DNA of 60,000 bases from Lineus longissimus. Its lineage: Eukaryota > Nemertea > Pilidiophora > Heteronemertea > Lineidae. Location: contig NC_088322.1 in the NCBI RefSeq assembly GCF_910592395.1, positions 15,373,431-15,433,430 of the forward strand, given 5' to 3'. Positions 31,901 through 43,154 of the stretch are shown piece by piece (position 1 is the stretch's first letter; each line of letters begins with the position of its first letter). Both the position numbers and the translations under genes were made by a program. The notes beneath the pieces were generated by a model that was given only the letters and a program-made list of their open reading frames with translations, made no database searches and was not told the origin of the DNA.

Positions 31901-33773
31901 TGTGCAATCGAAAGTTGTGCAATCGTACATGATGGGTCAACTGTATGTTCACAGATTGTATTCATCAACAATAACCACATTGTGTCCAGTTATAACTTTG
32001 TAATCAATTCCTGGTCTTTTGTCACCCATTTCAAAGAAGAAGGAATAACTTATATAATGTGATTCCACCTCACAAGACTGACATATAGTACACAATATGT
32101 TACTCATTATATGTCTGAATCAGTTCTGGTTGAGATGATCCATTTGATTGTTATATATTTTGACATATTCTTGCTGGAATTTCTAAGGGATTAACATTGA
32201 CCCAGTCAGGCATGGATGGATATGGGTGGGCGCATGCCCTCATCATAGAAGGTATGAATTGTTTAACTCCCTCACGTTTTCCCCTATTCTCAAGGATACC
32301 CTTCCTTTCTCGAGATGTGTCTTGGGGGGGGGGGGGGGGGGTGTCACCTTCTCACAATATGTAATCTACCCCCCCCCCCCCCCCCCCATCTTAAAAAAAC
32401 TCACAGAAAATTGCAGAGTTTGGAAAATATCACAAATGGTCCTTTACCATCTCTTTGGGCTGTTTAGTAGAAATCTTGGTGCAAGAGTTGTCCAAATAAT
32501 TTCAAACTCTTTCTTTCTTTCTTTCAATCCAAAGTGATATCCAAATCATAGACCGTGAAGTAGCATAAAGTGCTTTAAAAGGAAAATTCCAATCCCATTA
32601 AATATACGAAATGAGTGAATGAACTTTGTGGAGGACAGTCTATGAAATATCATTCAAAATATTCCATCATGAGCGGTCAGCTGTTGAAAGGCGTTGTCAA
32701 GTTGTAAATATCACAAGGGCTTGAACATATGCCAAAACATTGTGTAACTTTGTATAGGGATAATGGGGGAAATGTCTTGAATGTCTTCAACTAAAGTGGC
32801 CATTCCCCCTCCCCCCCCCCGGAAATGTGAAGTCAAAGGCCTGCTCAGGCCGAAACATGTTCCCGTTCACCCTCACATAGGGATTACTGTGAGCGTGGAT
32901 GACCTCGCGGTAATTGTCCATGTCCTATGTGCATTATAAACTTGACAATAGCCATGGTGCTTATCATTGTACAGTTCACTGGCTGACACGAGGAACACAA
33001 AGGTCTTGTTAAATGTAGGCCCTAGTGCCTTGTGGAGTAAATGATGTGGGGCCTACTCATAAAAGTTATCTCACCATGTGAATGATCAAATCGTCAACCG
33101 CACTTGGCTTGAAGGAATTTAACAACATCTTATCCCTTCGTTTGTAAATTCAAAACCATTCACTTTGATTTGTTACACACAATAATTACGAAAGGAGTGC
33201 TTGATAAAAGCCTTTGGGGATAATGATTTGTCTTGTGAACCAAATTTTAAAATAGCTTTTTAAGTTTCCTAACAAACATGATAGTCCACAACTCGCTCAG
33301 TTCATTAGGACTCACTAAACAGTCATTCCCCTACCAGAATGCCAATTTCAAAGGTGGGAGTCAGTTATTTGTTTTCCAGAGAATGGAGGTGCTTATGTGA
33401 ACCCTTAGCATTCAGTTTGAGTTGGATGTCCTCAAATTTACCCCAACCTTAACTTTACCCCGGGATATTTATAATTATATAATAATAGAATAATACGTCG
33501 TGCAAACATGGAGAATCATGATACTTCAGATATGTATTATCAAATTCCTTTATGATCACCTGAGAAGTGTTTTATTGTTGTGAGAGTTTATGACCTGGGC
33601 ACATTGTATCCAGACCACCGAGGCATTGACCACCGCTGACCTGACACGAAAGGACAGACAACTCAAGCTATTTCCACCTTGGTTGTGACTGCATGCTCGC
33701 TTAGCACCAGTGGGATTTGGTAATTTGAAATTACTCGCTGGTGCAGTCAGTGTCTTTGATGATACCCTCTGAG
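28973..33773. other. Non-coding stretch with scattered repeats
   Basis: It holds a possible plus-strand tRNA-like piece near 29418-29490 (weak), a small perfect hairpin at 31808-31855 (11-bp arms GCCCAATCAGG) and a CGAAAGTTGTGCAAT tandem pair near 31895-31924. The G/C tracts at 32324-32387 are listed separately. No exon is supported. Confidence 0.45.
32324..32387. repeat. Facing poly-G and poly-C tracts
   Basis: A run of 18 G (32324-32341) is followed after 27 bp by a run of 19 C (32369-32387). The tracts can pair as a hairpin, or each strand could form a G-quadruplex. Exact lengths may be affected by sequencing error. Confidence 0.85.
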
Positions 33774-33842
33774 GAGCCTCATAGCTCCGTGGTTAGCACT
33801 GCTGGCTACCATGCAAGTGGGCCCGGTTGAATCTCCGGACAA
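33774..33842 (+). repeat. tRNA-derived SINE-like head
   Basis: TAGCTCCGTGGTTAGCA (A-box, 33782-33798) and CCCGGTTGAATCTCC (B-box, from about 33823) lie at tRNA spacing. The T-arm loop sequence is altered and the acceptor does not pair fully, so this is a SINE head. Confidence 0.6.
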
Positions 33843-35810
33843 CCAAGGATTGCTGTTCTGGATGAACCGGTGTTGCTTTTCAAGGAACTACAATTCTTGG
33901 CTCTTCAAAGTGTAAAACTGATCTTCCTTGGATCTGGTGTTTATACCAAAAAGCAGTTCTTCTTTGACACCTCGTATATTGACTTGTGGTTACCAGATAT
34001 GTATCTACCTTGTTATTCATGAGACCACTTTACAAGTACTTGAGGTGGGAATAAGCATGCTCTTGCAACAAGAATTGACAGATGACCAAATATGGTCACA
34101 GCGCTATATGAACTAATTAAGTCAGAGCGAATGGGGGCTGTTGGAATATTAGTGCACACACGTTGTTTCTATCAGCTGTTTCAGCTTGTGTTAGCATTCA
34201 TAATGTGTCGCTTGTTGCTTCTATTGTGTTGTTGTCCATTCTGTTAGTTGTTTACACCCTCAGGAACTGACTGAGTTAAGTCTGGCACCTAAGGACAAAA
34301 CACAATTGGCAAAAACAAATGCCAACTTCTCATTCATTCAAGCCCCTTAAAACTTTTGGCCCCTTACCCAACATTACACGCAGGAATGCAGGAACACAAA
34401 CCATTAGGCCTGTGCTAGGCCCATTCAGAAATGTCCTGCAGAATACGACATGTTGAGCAAGTAAGGCAAGGTTATACAGGTTTGACACCAGTGGCAGTGA
34501 GACAGACAGACAGACAGACTTTGCTGGCCTGTTGACACATTTGGCCTTTTTTGGCTGAAAGAACCCTGGACATGAACATTTGTCAACTGCCTGATGTTTC
34601 CGATAAATTGAGAATCTGGGGCATGTTTCATAGGCTTGGCGTGACTAAATTAGCTCATTCATGACTCATCGTGCACCTGTCGATAGTCCACAGGCCCTGG
34701 ACGACAATATCATAATGTACGCCTAGATTATCGGCAACTGGGCCCTGGGAAATCTAGGAAAGTATTTCATTGCCTGTTTAGTATCAACGCATAGTATTGG
34801 TGTTAAAATCTCGGCATTATTCACAGAAAAATTAAATCAGATGTCTGATGATTTTTGTGTTGATGCTTGGATGTCAATGCAAGACAGAAGTCTAATCTTG
34901 GAGTTGACCTTCAGATGATGAAATATGACCTTCAGAATGATGAAATATATACATATCTGAGATGAAACTGTCGAATCATTATGGCTATGCACAACATCAC
35001 CGATGAAAAGGGTTAGTGCGAGTCCTGTCTGTTTGCCTTTATCGATCTGTTTGTTGGCATAAATGGGTGGTTGACAACTTTGTCACCAGCTTGAAGGGTT
35101 AATGCAATTTCTATCTTGAAAAGGTCTTATTTCTTTGCATGAGGGGTGGTTAAAATACTACTGTCAACCGTAAAATGTTTAAATCTGTTCGGAAAGAACA
35201 TAATACCTCTCCAACATTATACAACCAACCCCTGATTTGGTATGGCTTCACCAGGCCTATCCATTTAACACATTTTGTTCAGTAGAGATTGCCTTTCATT
35301 ATGCGCAATCTTGGTGTTAGATCCCCCTACCACTGCACAAACAAACGATTTACTCTACAGACTTCTCTACTCAAGATCGGAAGCTCCTCCTTCCTGTTGT
35401 AAATCATTCTCTTGTATAGTTTCTAGATACTCGAAGGACAAAATGTTATCTTCATGGCATTATTCCATTACCTCCTTTAAAAAGATGGCTGAGTCAATAA
35501 CCTGTTCCACACTATAGCACATGTTCTGATTGAAATTGATTAAACTTAGATTGTACCTCTTGCAGTTGCCACGGAAACCAAGAAAACATTAGAAAAACTG
35601 CCGACAAGTCATGCTCAAGGATATGATTTATTCATAGAATAATCTTGTTCGTTTGATATTGCCGTTGATTTTTATTTCTAATGGAGCTTTTTATGAAGCC
35701 AATCCTAAAATTGATTTGATAGTAAGAGGGATGTTATTTCATTTGTGACCTTGGGCAATTCATAAACCCATACTATAGAATCTACGCATGCATCACTATC
35801 AAGAAATATA
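33843..35810. other. Non-coding stretch
   Basis: It contains a GACA microsatellite (about 34501-34519) and a short duplicated GACCTTCAGA(A)TGATGAAATAT near 34908-34948. No gene was seen. Confidence 0.45.
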
Positions 35811-36155
35811 AGTAGAATAGGGTTCCAGTGGCGTACAGATTAACTTGCTGCCTTACCATTAGCCGGACTCAAAAAGAAGTCTAACCCCTGCATACACAGT
35901 TTGCACAAGTTTGTTCCAAGGGGCTAGCAGTTATAACCTTCATGAAGGATTACAAGTAGTATAGGGTTCGAGTGGCATTCCAGTGGAATACAGATAAATG
36001 TAGTGCCTTACAATGAGACAGGCTAAAAAAAGTCCTACCATTCCGCACACAAAACTGTACCAAGGGCCTAGCAGGTATAAACTGGATGAGGGATTATGAG
36101 TGAGAGGTTCCAGTGGCATCCAGATGAATGCACGGGCTGCCTTACTGTAAGATGA
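35811..36155. repeat. Diverged tandem repeat, unit about 143 bp
   Basis: About 2.4 units start near 35811, 35954 and 36098. Shared words are AGGGTTCNAGTGGC, CAGATNAATG, TGCCTTAC, CCAAGGGCTAGCAG and ATGAGGGATTA. It is non-coding. Confidence 0.7.
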
Positions 36156-36371
36156 TCTGTAAACACACGGGATGTTTATGTATGAGTAGGCGGCTTACTC
36201 AAGACAAAGTAACATAAATACTCAGCCAGCTACTCATATGTAAGTAGGGAGGTCTGGAAAGCACCAGGCTGATGAAGAATAAATCATGAAATAAACATTC
36301 TATCTTGCCAGATCACCTTGTGCCGCCATAACATTCAACGTTCTCCCCTCTTTGCTATAGTGGATGAGTTT

Positions 36372-36432
36372 GATAGGAGTTGCACCCATAACCTGCTGTT
36401 TTCAAGCCCAGCATTGAGACCACTACTCCATC
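36372..36432 (-). repeat. tRNA-derived SINE-like head
   Basis: On the minus strand GGAGTAGTGGTCTCAATG (A-box, complement of 36412-36429) precedes GGGTGCAACTCC (B-box, complement of 36376-36387). Acceptor pairing is absent. Confidence 0.5.
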
Positions 36433-37115
36433 ACGACTGTCGTGTCAGTGCGGTGCCATGATTCAGCCAGACTCCTCTGGTATTGGGAGCATCTTTACAA
36501 GGATACAACTTTCTCGTAGACAAAGCGATGAGCTTCCGATCTTGAGTAGATGCGAATCCTAGTAGTCTAAACCAGACCAGACCCCTTTGACAACAACCTC
36601 ACCACCACCATCTCCACCACCACTGATAACAGTGTGCCATGATTTAGCCAGGGGGCCAACGTCGAAGATTCATTACCATAGTGTCTTCTTTCTTCCCTTC
36701 ACAAGGGACGCAACATCAGATACCCCTGACTCATGTCGAGTGTTTATCCTTGGTTGCCATGGAAACCCGCAAACAGTTTCATCTGTTCTGACGGGAATGT
36801 CTCTATTTGTCATGGATAGCCTTGAAAGTCAAAACATTCATATTTTTAACCCCTTGTCCTTTGCTCGCATTTGCGGAAAGAAGGCAAAAAGAGCTGTGGT
36901 TTCGATAGGTTTAAAGCTGAACTGCATGCACAAAACCAGAGCTCCCAATGCGGCAATAGTAAGAAATTCAAACGACTAAAAGGCCCTTCTCAATACGGCC
37001 TGAAACATGATAGACCTCCAATGCTTCGATGCGCTTGATTTCACAAACCAGCAAGCCGTGTAACGATGCGGACCTTCGCAGAGTATTCTGGAAGGAAAAG
37101 AATTAAAAAGTTTCT

Positions 37116-37180
37116 CTCATCCGGACTCGAACTCGAGACCTCTGGTTTTATTTGCCAACACTCTTATCCTCAAGGCCACT
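37116..37180 (-). repeat. tRNA-like head inside the inverted repeat, minus strand
   Basis: GAGTTCGAGTCCGG (B-box, complement of 37121-37134) follows a TGGCCTTGAGGATAAGAGTG A-box-like stretch (complement of 37159-37178). It is not a complete cloverleaf. Confidence 0.55.
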
Positions 37181-37457
37181 GTCTGTCGTTTTATACGCCT
37201 TTGCAAACATTTGTGTGTAATCTCTGTTCAACATCTTTGAGCGGCATCCAGTGGGCAACTGCAGGAAGAAAGTCATTTTTTCTTTGCTGTGGGTGATTAT
37301 GTATGCGGAGTCTACGTTTTCTCTTAGCAATGTTCACCTTTGTCTTGGTATCTTCTTCTATTACATGTCCTTGAGAAAATTTCTGGTTCATCTCTCAAAA
37401 ATAAAGCATAATCGCCATTCATATAAGATATATTTGCTGGCTGCAGTTCACAAGAAA

Positions 37458-37531
37458 GCCTCCCTAGCTCAGACGGTTAGAGCGTTCGTATTCTGAGCCC
37501 GAGTTCCCGGGTTCGAATCCCTGGACAAGAT
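37458..37531 (+). repeat. tRNA-like head inside the inverted repeat, plus strand
   Basis: TAGCTCAGACGGTTAGAGCG (A-box, 37465-37484) and GGGTTCGAATCCC (B-box, 37509-37521) are near consensus and the D stem pairs. The anticodon stem and the acceptor (GCCTCCC against GACAAGA) do not pair, so it is a pseudo-tRNA or SINE head. Confidence 0.7.
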
Positions 37532-37731
37532 TTTGATTTTTTTCTCTTCTATAATTCTCCGAGACTGTCCGCATCGTCCTGTGGCTTGCTGGTTTGTGAA
37601 ATCAAGCGCATCGAAGCATTGAAGGTCTAACATGTTTCAGGCCGTATTCAGAAGGACCTTTCGATCGTTTGGATTTCTTACTATTGCCGCATGGGACGCT
37701 CTGGTTTTGTGCTTGCAGTTCAGCTTTAAAG

Positions 37732-39605
37732 CGTCATTTCTTGCCAGTGGAGAAACACCTTGTACAGACTCTGACACCATAAAGACACCATGCATGAGCC
37801 AATCAGTCACAAGCGGCGATAAATCCACCTCAATGCGCTGAATCAACCAACAAATTTTTTCCGACGACATCAATATTTCTCAGCTGTCGTCTAAGTCTGT
37901 CGTTCCATGCTGTATGCCATCAGTCATTGGTCCAGGGCTAATGCTCTGGCCTTCTCTCTCCCCTCTCAGATCTTTTGCTGGATTTACCAACTGTGATAGA
38001 ACAACCAAACTTTTTTCAGATGACATCAATATTTCTTAGCTCCTGCCTGCGCCAGTAAACCCATGCCTTTTGCAATCAGTTATCAGTCCATTTCGGCTCC
38101 CCAAACCAATTTTTCTCCATTATTGATGGGACATTTGTCTATTTCTCTGAGGTCGCCATGCCAGAGTGTCATTGTGCAATTTAGCAAAGTGTTTTGAGTC
38201 ATCCAGTGGTTTGATGGACAAGTGATTGGGTGATCCGTTGGTCCGCAGGGACGAGTGACAGCGAGGCCACCAGAGCTGTCACTCAACTGACTCGACTTGA
38301 TGCCTTGCATCCAATGCTCCATAGAATCTTTGATGAGGTGATGTGTCGTTGTGAGCATGAGTGTGGTAGAAAATGATGACTGCTTGTCTTCTGATTATCA
38401 GCCAAATAATAGCTGTTTGCATTTTGTTTGCATTTCAAGATCATCCACATAGTCTCTGAATGTAGCGTGATATGATTAAAGGAATCTAATGCAGACCTTC
38501 GAGATTCTTAGCAGAGCGGATCTTATGCCAACTTCAGACAGTTGGATTTGCACAACCCATCAGGCATTTATACACTGCCTTCTTTACAAAATGACCTGTG
38601 ATGTGTCCATATGAGACATGATCGAGACACAAGGTCATGATATCATAAAGGCCTTTAGTATCTGTCTCGGCCCCTAACACTGGTAGTCATCACCCCAGCA
38701 GGTCCGCGCCATTGACTTCGTTGATCCGCGAAATGTCTTCACAAATTCTAAACATGTCAAAAGCTTATTATAATGCTTTACAAGATTACTCAGGCCTTGA
38801 GAATTGAGGCCCCTTTCATATCTGCGTAATGCTAAATTAATCATCCATAGATATTTCTGATCTTTTGAATGGATTGGCATAAAATATGGAAGCGTTTAAA
38901 GCATATGTGGGAAGAGGTGGCGTAAATAACTAGTGTTTGAATTTGACTTCTGTTTGAAAAGCACCAAATAGGCCTATTGGCGGCATGGGTCCTTGAAGAA
39001 TGTGTGTGGGAGTATGAGCCATTGGTTGAAGTGAATGAAGGAATTTGAAGGAGTTTTTGTGGGGGTTTGTGGTCACAGGCGTAAGGATCCTGTTACACTT
39101 CTGTGGACAGTCTTTTTGTGGGAACAATATAAAAAAACACAACATGGGAACTCATTCGAGGCTCCTCGAAGCATGCTTTTTAATGCTAATGAAATTTACA
39201 CTTAATCCATCCAAATTATTGTAATTCACAGTACACTGCCTATTTCAATAACAGTCCACTGTGTCTATTTCAATTATTGTTAATTGCACCAACATTGAAT
39301 GGCTCTTCAAGTCCCTATGGTCGCATTTCACATATTCAACACTCATGCGCATGGCATGAAGTCTCCATTTAGGATGTACTAAATACATGGCTACCATCTA
39401 ACTCGATGGCACATAGCATTCAATAGTTGTATCTGCGACATGCTATACATACATCTGTGTTCTTTGGAAGACATAACTACTGTTGTGATTGTGTGATTGT
39501 GTGAAGTACTAAAGCCTCACAGCATTTTAGACCATCCGTCCAAAGCGTCAATTCAAAATGTGGTGTTGATCTTTTCTTCTAAGCATTGACGTTTGAACGA
39601 ACAAA
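37732..39605. other. Non-coding stretch
   Basis: TTTTTTC(C/A)GA(C/T)GACATCAATATTTCT occurs twice, near 37856 and 38010, pointing to a local diverged duplication of about 155 bp. No exon is supported. Confidence 0.45.
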
Positions 39606-39828
39606 TGTGACTCGCTCTACCAAAACTAGGCGCTTGTCGCATCTCAACTTGACAGGTTGATACGGACTTGTTGTTCATTTCCCTATTGTAGACCTTTTGT
39701 GAAATCTATTACAAACTGATTTGGTCACATTTCACAAAAGGTCTACAATAGGGAAATGAACAACAGGTCCGTATCAACCTGTCAAGTTCAGATGCGACAA
39801 GCTCCTAGTTTTGGTAGAGCGGGTCACA
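39606..39828. mobile_element. Foldback element, copy 1
   Basis: Arms 39606-39705 and 39729-39828 are inverted repeats of 100 bp with about four mismatches around a 23-bp loop. The ends are TGTGACTCGCTCTACC and GGTAGAGCGGGTCACA. There is no coding capacity. A second copy lies at 42933-43154. The target duplication is unclear (AA at most). Confidence 0.9.
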
Positions 39829-40150
39829 AATGGTGTCCAACCCGGAGACTTACCAATATTGTTATTTGTTCAAAAGTGAGAGAGTTTATTTCCTCTAAGC
39901 ACTGACGTTTGAACTGTCAGTGGTCTGCCACTGTGACTCTTGCGTGCTTGAGCGTGTTTGCCTCTGAGAAATGTCAATTTGTCTCCTATTGATTGGCAAC
40001 GGACAGACCTCAAGCCAACCAACCAGCCAGCCAGCGGGATCCACTGTGACATTCATTGACCGAGGTTTATATAAGATACACTAGCATGTTGGCTGGTTCT
40101 GACCCATAATTCATCAGATTGAATTATCAGGCTGTCTGGTGGGGAGTTGG

Positions 40151-40250
40151 ATCAGGTGATCTGTGGCCAGGTATATGGAGGAGTGGGGGGGGGGGGGGGA
40201 ATCAGGTGATCTGTGGCCAGGGATATGGAGGAGTGGGGGGGAAGTAGATT
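40151..40250. repeat. 50-bp tandem duplication with G-tract
   Basis: Two copies start ATCAGGTGATCTGTGG at 40151 and 40201. The G-tract is 15 long in the first and 7 in the second. Confidence 0.85.
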
Positions 40251-41264
40251 TAGTGGGGCACTGGGACTTGAGTCAACCTCAAGTCAAAGGCTTTCAAAGA
40301 CATTTGATATGCAATGTAATATCCTCCCTCAAGATATGGTGTTCTCCACCATCATCCTAGTCGAAGCCACATGCAATACATCACTAGGTGAGAACATCTG
40401 ATCATTTTGTGGTTATACCGCTTGGGACAGACGTTGAGTGTTCAGCGAACCGTTTCAACGCAAGGAAATCGAGGATGAAATTAGCCCAAAAGAACATAGC
40501 TGAGAGAGCTTATTATTGTCTTGTTGGCTATCATGAGATGTCAATCTTCTCTCAACAGACAACTTGAGTGCATTTCTCTTCAGTCTGTGGTAAGACTGAA
40601 CTGTCACAATTTTGAGGGCATGCATGCACAGCAACTTGCTGCCTTGTCGCCCATAATGGTCAATACGAAACAAGAGTGGCAACTTCTCCCTCTGCCTCTT
40701 CTGCATTTCTCGATATAGAGAGAGTCTCTTGCATATTACCATGGTTATGTGCCTAGCAAGCCAGGCAATTGTCTTAGCTTCGATCCTGGTGAATAATACA
40801 CTTCCTGTAGAATGCTCAACTGAAACTGACATTTCTAAAACGGGATCAATTCACCATGACTATGACGATGGAATTTTGGACTATGTTGGTACGTATTTGT
40901 CTACTGGTATTGTCTTTTTTTGTCTGCTTCTTAATCCAAGGTCAGTATATGCAGGTGATGTCATCAGATTATGATGTCTGCTCTAGATTACGCAACAGCC
41001 CACAAATGATGGTAGCCTGCCAAATGACGTTGTTATGTCATGTCAGTGCAACACCACTGGTCTGCACATACAATATGCGCTGTGTCATTTGCAAATTTGA
41101 TGTATTAAATCACAATGTCAGGGCTATTGAGCTGATGTAAAACCATTGTTTTGTTGTCCATTACCATGTGCTTGCCATTCAATGTAGTTATTGATTAGGT
41201 CATCGTCTTTTCTGGGCAAGCGTGACCAGGCAACATTGTATAACTGCTCAGGGTAAATTGTGTT
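40251..41264. other. Non-coding stretch
   Basis: Open frames of 65-125 codons occur on both strands (for example 40455-40832 minus) but overlap one another and show no domain. No gene was seen. Confidence 0.4.
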
Positions 41265-41450
41265 TGCTGAAGTTGCCATTAAAAACCAGTGGGTCCAGAC
41301 CATTAACACTGTGTACTGGGCTATACACCAAACCATTCGACTGTCCCTTCTTGTTTTATACCAGAGTATGCGTGTGACCTGGTTGTCCACATTGGTAGTA
41401 TGCTCGGGGGGGGGGGGGGGGGGTTGCTGAAGTCTCCATTAAAAACCAGG
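41265..41450. repeat. Separated duplication flanking a G18 tract
   Basis: TTGCTGAAGT(TG/CT)CCATTAAAAACCAG occurs at about 41266 and 41423. The second copy directly follows 18 Gs (41406-41423). Confidence 0.65.
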
Positions 41451-41774
41451 CCATGTCTACACATCCTACCTCATCTCCAAGATTGAGACCCAATCCAAGT
41501 ATACCACCACCCACAGTCATGACTAGAATAACCATCGCACTGAGGGACCAGCTTTAAATACCGCAACCTCTCAGACATATTGATCTCGTACTTCAGACAG
41601 TAATCTATGAACAAATTTATGACATTTTAGCCGACTAGCTGTAATATAAATGAAATAACCATTGCATTTATATCGTAGAGTTTGGCACGAGACCAAAATG
41701 TGACTGGCTTCAAAAGTAGCTAGAGATCATGCTCTGGTGGTTTCAGATCTTCCGCCATGAGTAATATGCTAACA

Positions 41775-42130
41775 CGATCAGATAATGCTTCCTTTCTTGC
41801 AGAAACTCAAGGCAGGAGGCAGATTCAATTTTTTTTGCTGACTTGGCAGTAATAGAAATCTAAGTACCATAGGGTTGCTTTGCTGTAAGTTAGATGGAGA
41901 CAAAAAAATTATGACTAGATGGATAGACATTGGGAGTGTAGAGCTATGGGGGATAGATGTTTGTGAGCCAGAACATGATAATGATCAGATAACGCCACCT
42001 TTCTTACTGAAGCAACAGGGGAGGCAGATTTACGATATTATTGTTGACAAGACAAAAATATCAACTTGCCATGCTGTAGGTTGGAAGAGGAAAAAAATGT
42101 GTGACTGGATGAAGAAGCATTTGGGAGATG
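41775..42130. repeat. Diverged tandem duplication, about 205 bp
   Basis: GATCAGATAA(T/C)GC, CCTTTCTT and GGAGGCAGATT recur at 41777 and 41982, and ATTGGGAG / ATTTGGGAG at the unit ends. A 110-codon open frame (41875-42207) spans the second copy. It has no recognised domain and is probably incidental. Confidence 0.6.
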
Positions 42131-42446
42131 AAACTCAAAGCTTGCACACAGCTACCAATATCATCTTGAACAAAAGAACGGTTAAAAGCGGTGGCGGTCG
42201 CTGCTGATTAGAACTGCTCTTGCCTTAATCATCATCATCCTCAAAGTGTACAAAGGTCTTATTAGGCCTCCCAATTAAGCCCTCACATGGTATTTTCACA
42301 GCAATAATCAACAGTTGGTCTCAGAACATCCCAAAAGGATAATAAATCCTGCGCTTTATGAAAATGTTTCCATTCAACTCGGGTTTCTCTATCAATTTGT
42401 CAGATCACACATAAATCACCGTTAAGAAAAATAAATGGATTGCGCT

Positions 42447-42467
42447 ATTATGCAAATTAAGCATAAT
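42447..42467. promoter_or_regulatory. Palindromic octamer site (POU-type)
   Basis: A 21-bp near-palindrome contains the exact octamer ATGCAAAT (42450-42457) and ends GCATAAT. Octamers are classical POU-domain protein sites. Function here is inference. Confidence 0.3.
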
Positions 42468-42932
42468 GGGGATTTTGTTACGATTTTGAAATGATGCTAT
42501 TTGGATGTAAAGATCGTTCCAGTGATAAATGTAATAGTTGATGGGTTAGTTCAGATTCCTAGTTCTTTACGTTTTATGACTGGAAATTTCACTCGGAAAA
42601 AGTGATGAGCTGTTGATGATACCGTGAGGGATGTTAGTGGGAGGGCACTCAGGTTAGTTGTAGCCTCCTGAAGAGTTACTGGCCTGTGATGATGGCACTG
42701 GCCATCAGCCATGTGGTGATGTGCTGTGCTCAAGAACACAAACGCTTATTAAAGGACATTAGTGACCCGTCACAGCAAAACCAGGCTACTGTTGCTCTGA
42801 GCTTGGCAGGTTGAGATGGACTGGTAATCATTTCACTATTGTCTGCCTTATGTGACATCAATTTCTTCCATTATCTCCTGGTGTCATTTGAGCTCATCTT
42901 CTGTATGACTTGTAGCTGTGGTAGGTCACATT

Positions 42933-43154
42933 TGTGACTCGCTCTACCAAAACTAGGCGCTTGTCGCATCTCAACTCGACAGGTTGATACGGACTTGTTC
43001 TTCATTTCCCTATTGTAGACCTTTTGTGAAATCTATTACAAACTGATTTGGTCACATTTCACAAAGGTCTACAATAGGGAAATGAACAACAAGTCCGTAT
43101 CAACCTGTCAAGTTCAGATGCGACAAGCGCCTAGTTTTGGTAGAGCGGGTCACA
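42933..43154. mobile_element. Foldback element, copy 2
   Basis: The same family, orientation and loop as 39606-39828, about 96% alike, with one base deleted in the right arm. The flanks share TT. Arms are about 100 and 99 bp. Confidence 0.9.

Larger units (their letters stand above)
36909..37731. repeat. Long inverted repeat enclosing two opposed tRNA-like heads
   Basis: Arms 36909-37073 and 37567-37731, about 165 bp each and roughly 90% alike, are inverted around a 493-bp core. The core holds a minus-strand and a plus-strand tRNA-like head. The arms contain similar short open frames facing each other, so a shared coding remnant is possible, but no domain is recognised. Confidence 0.8.

Noticed and set aside
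36587-36979. 130-codon open frame as a gene
   Set aside because: Its end is part of the long inverted repeat arm and its start is a simple CAC-rich repeat. No domain.
37458-37531. Functional tRNA gene
   Set aside because: A and B boxes are good, but the acceptor and anticodon stems do not pair.
40455-40832. 125-codon minus-strand open frame
   Set aside because: It overlaps plus-strand open frames of similar quality, with no domain and unremarkable composition.
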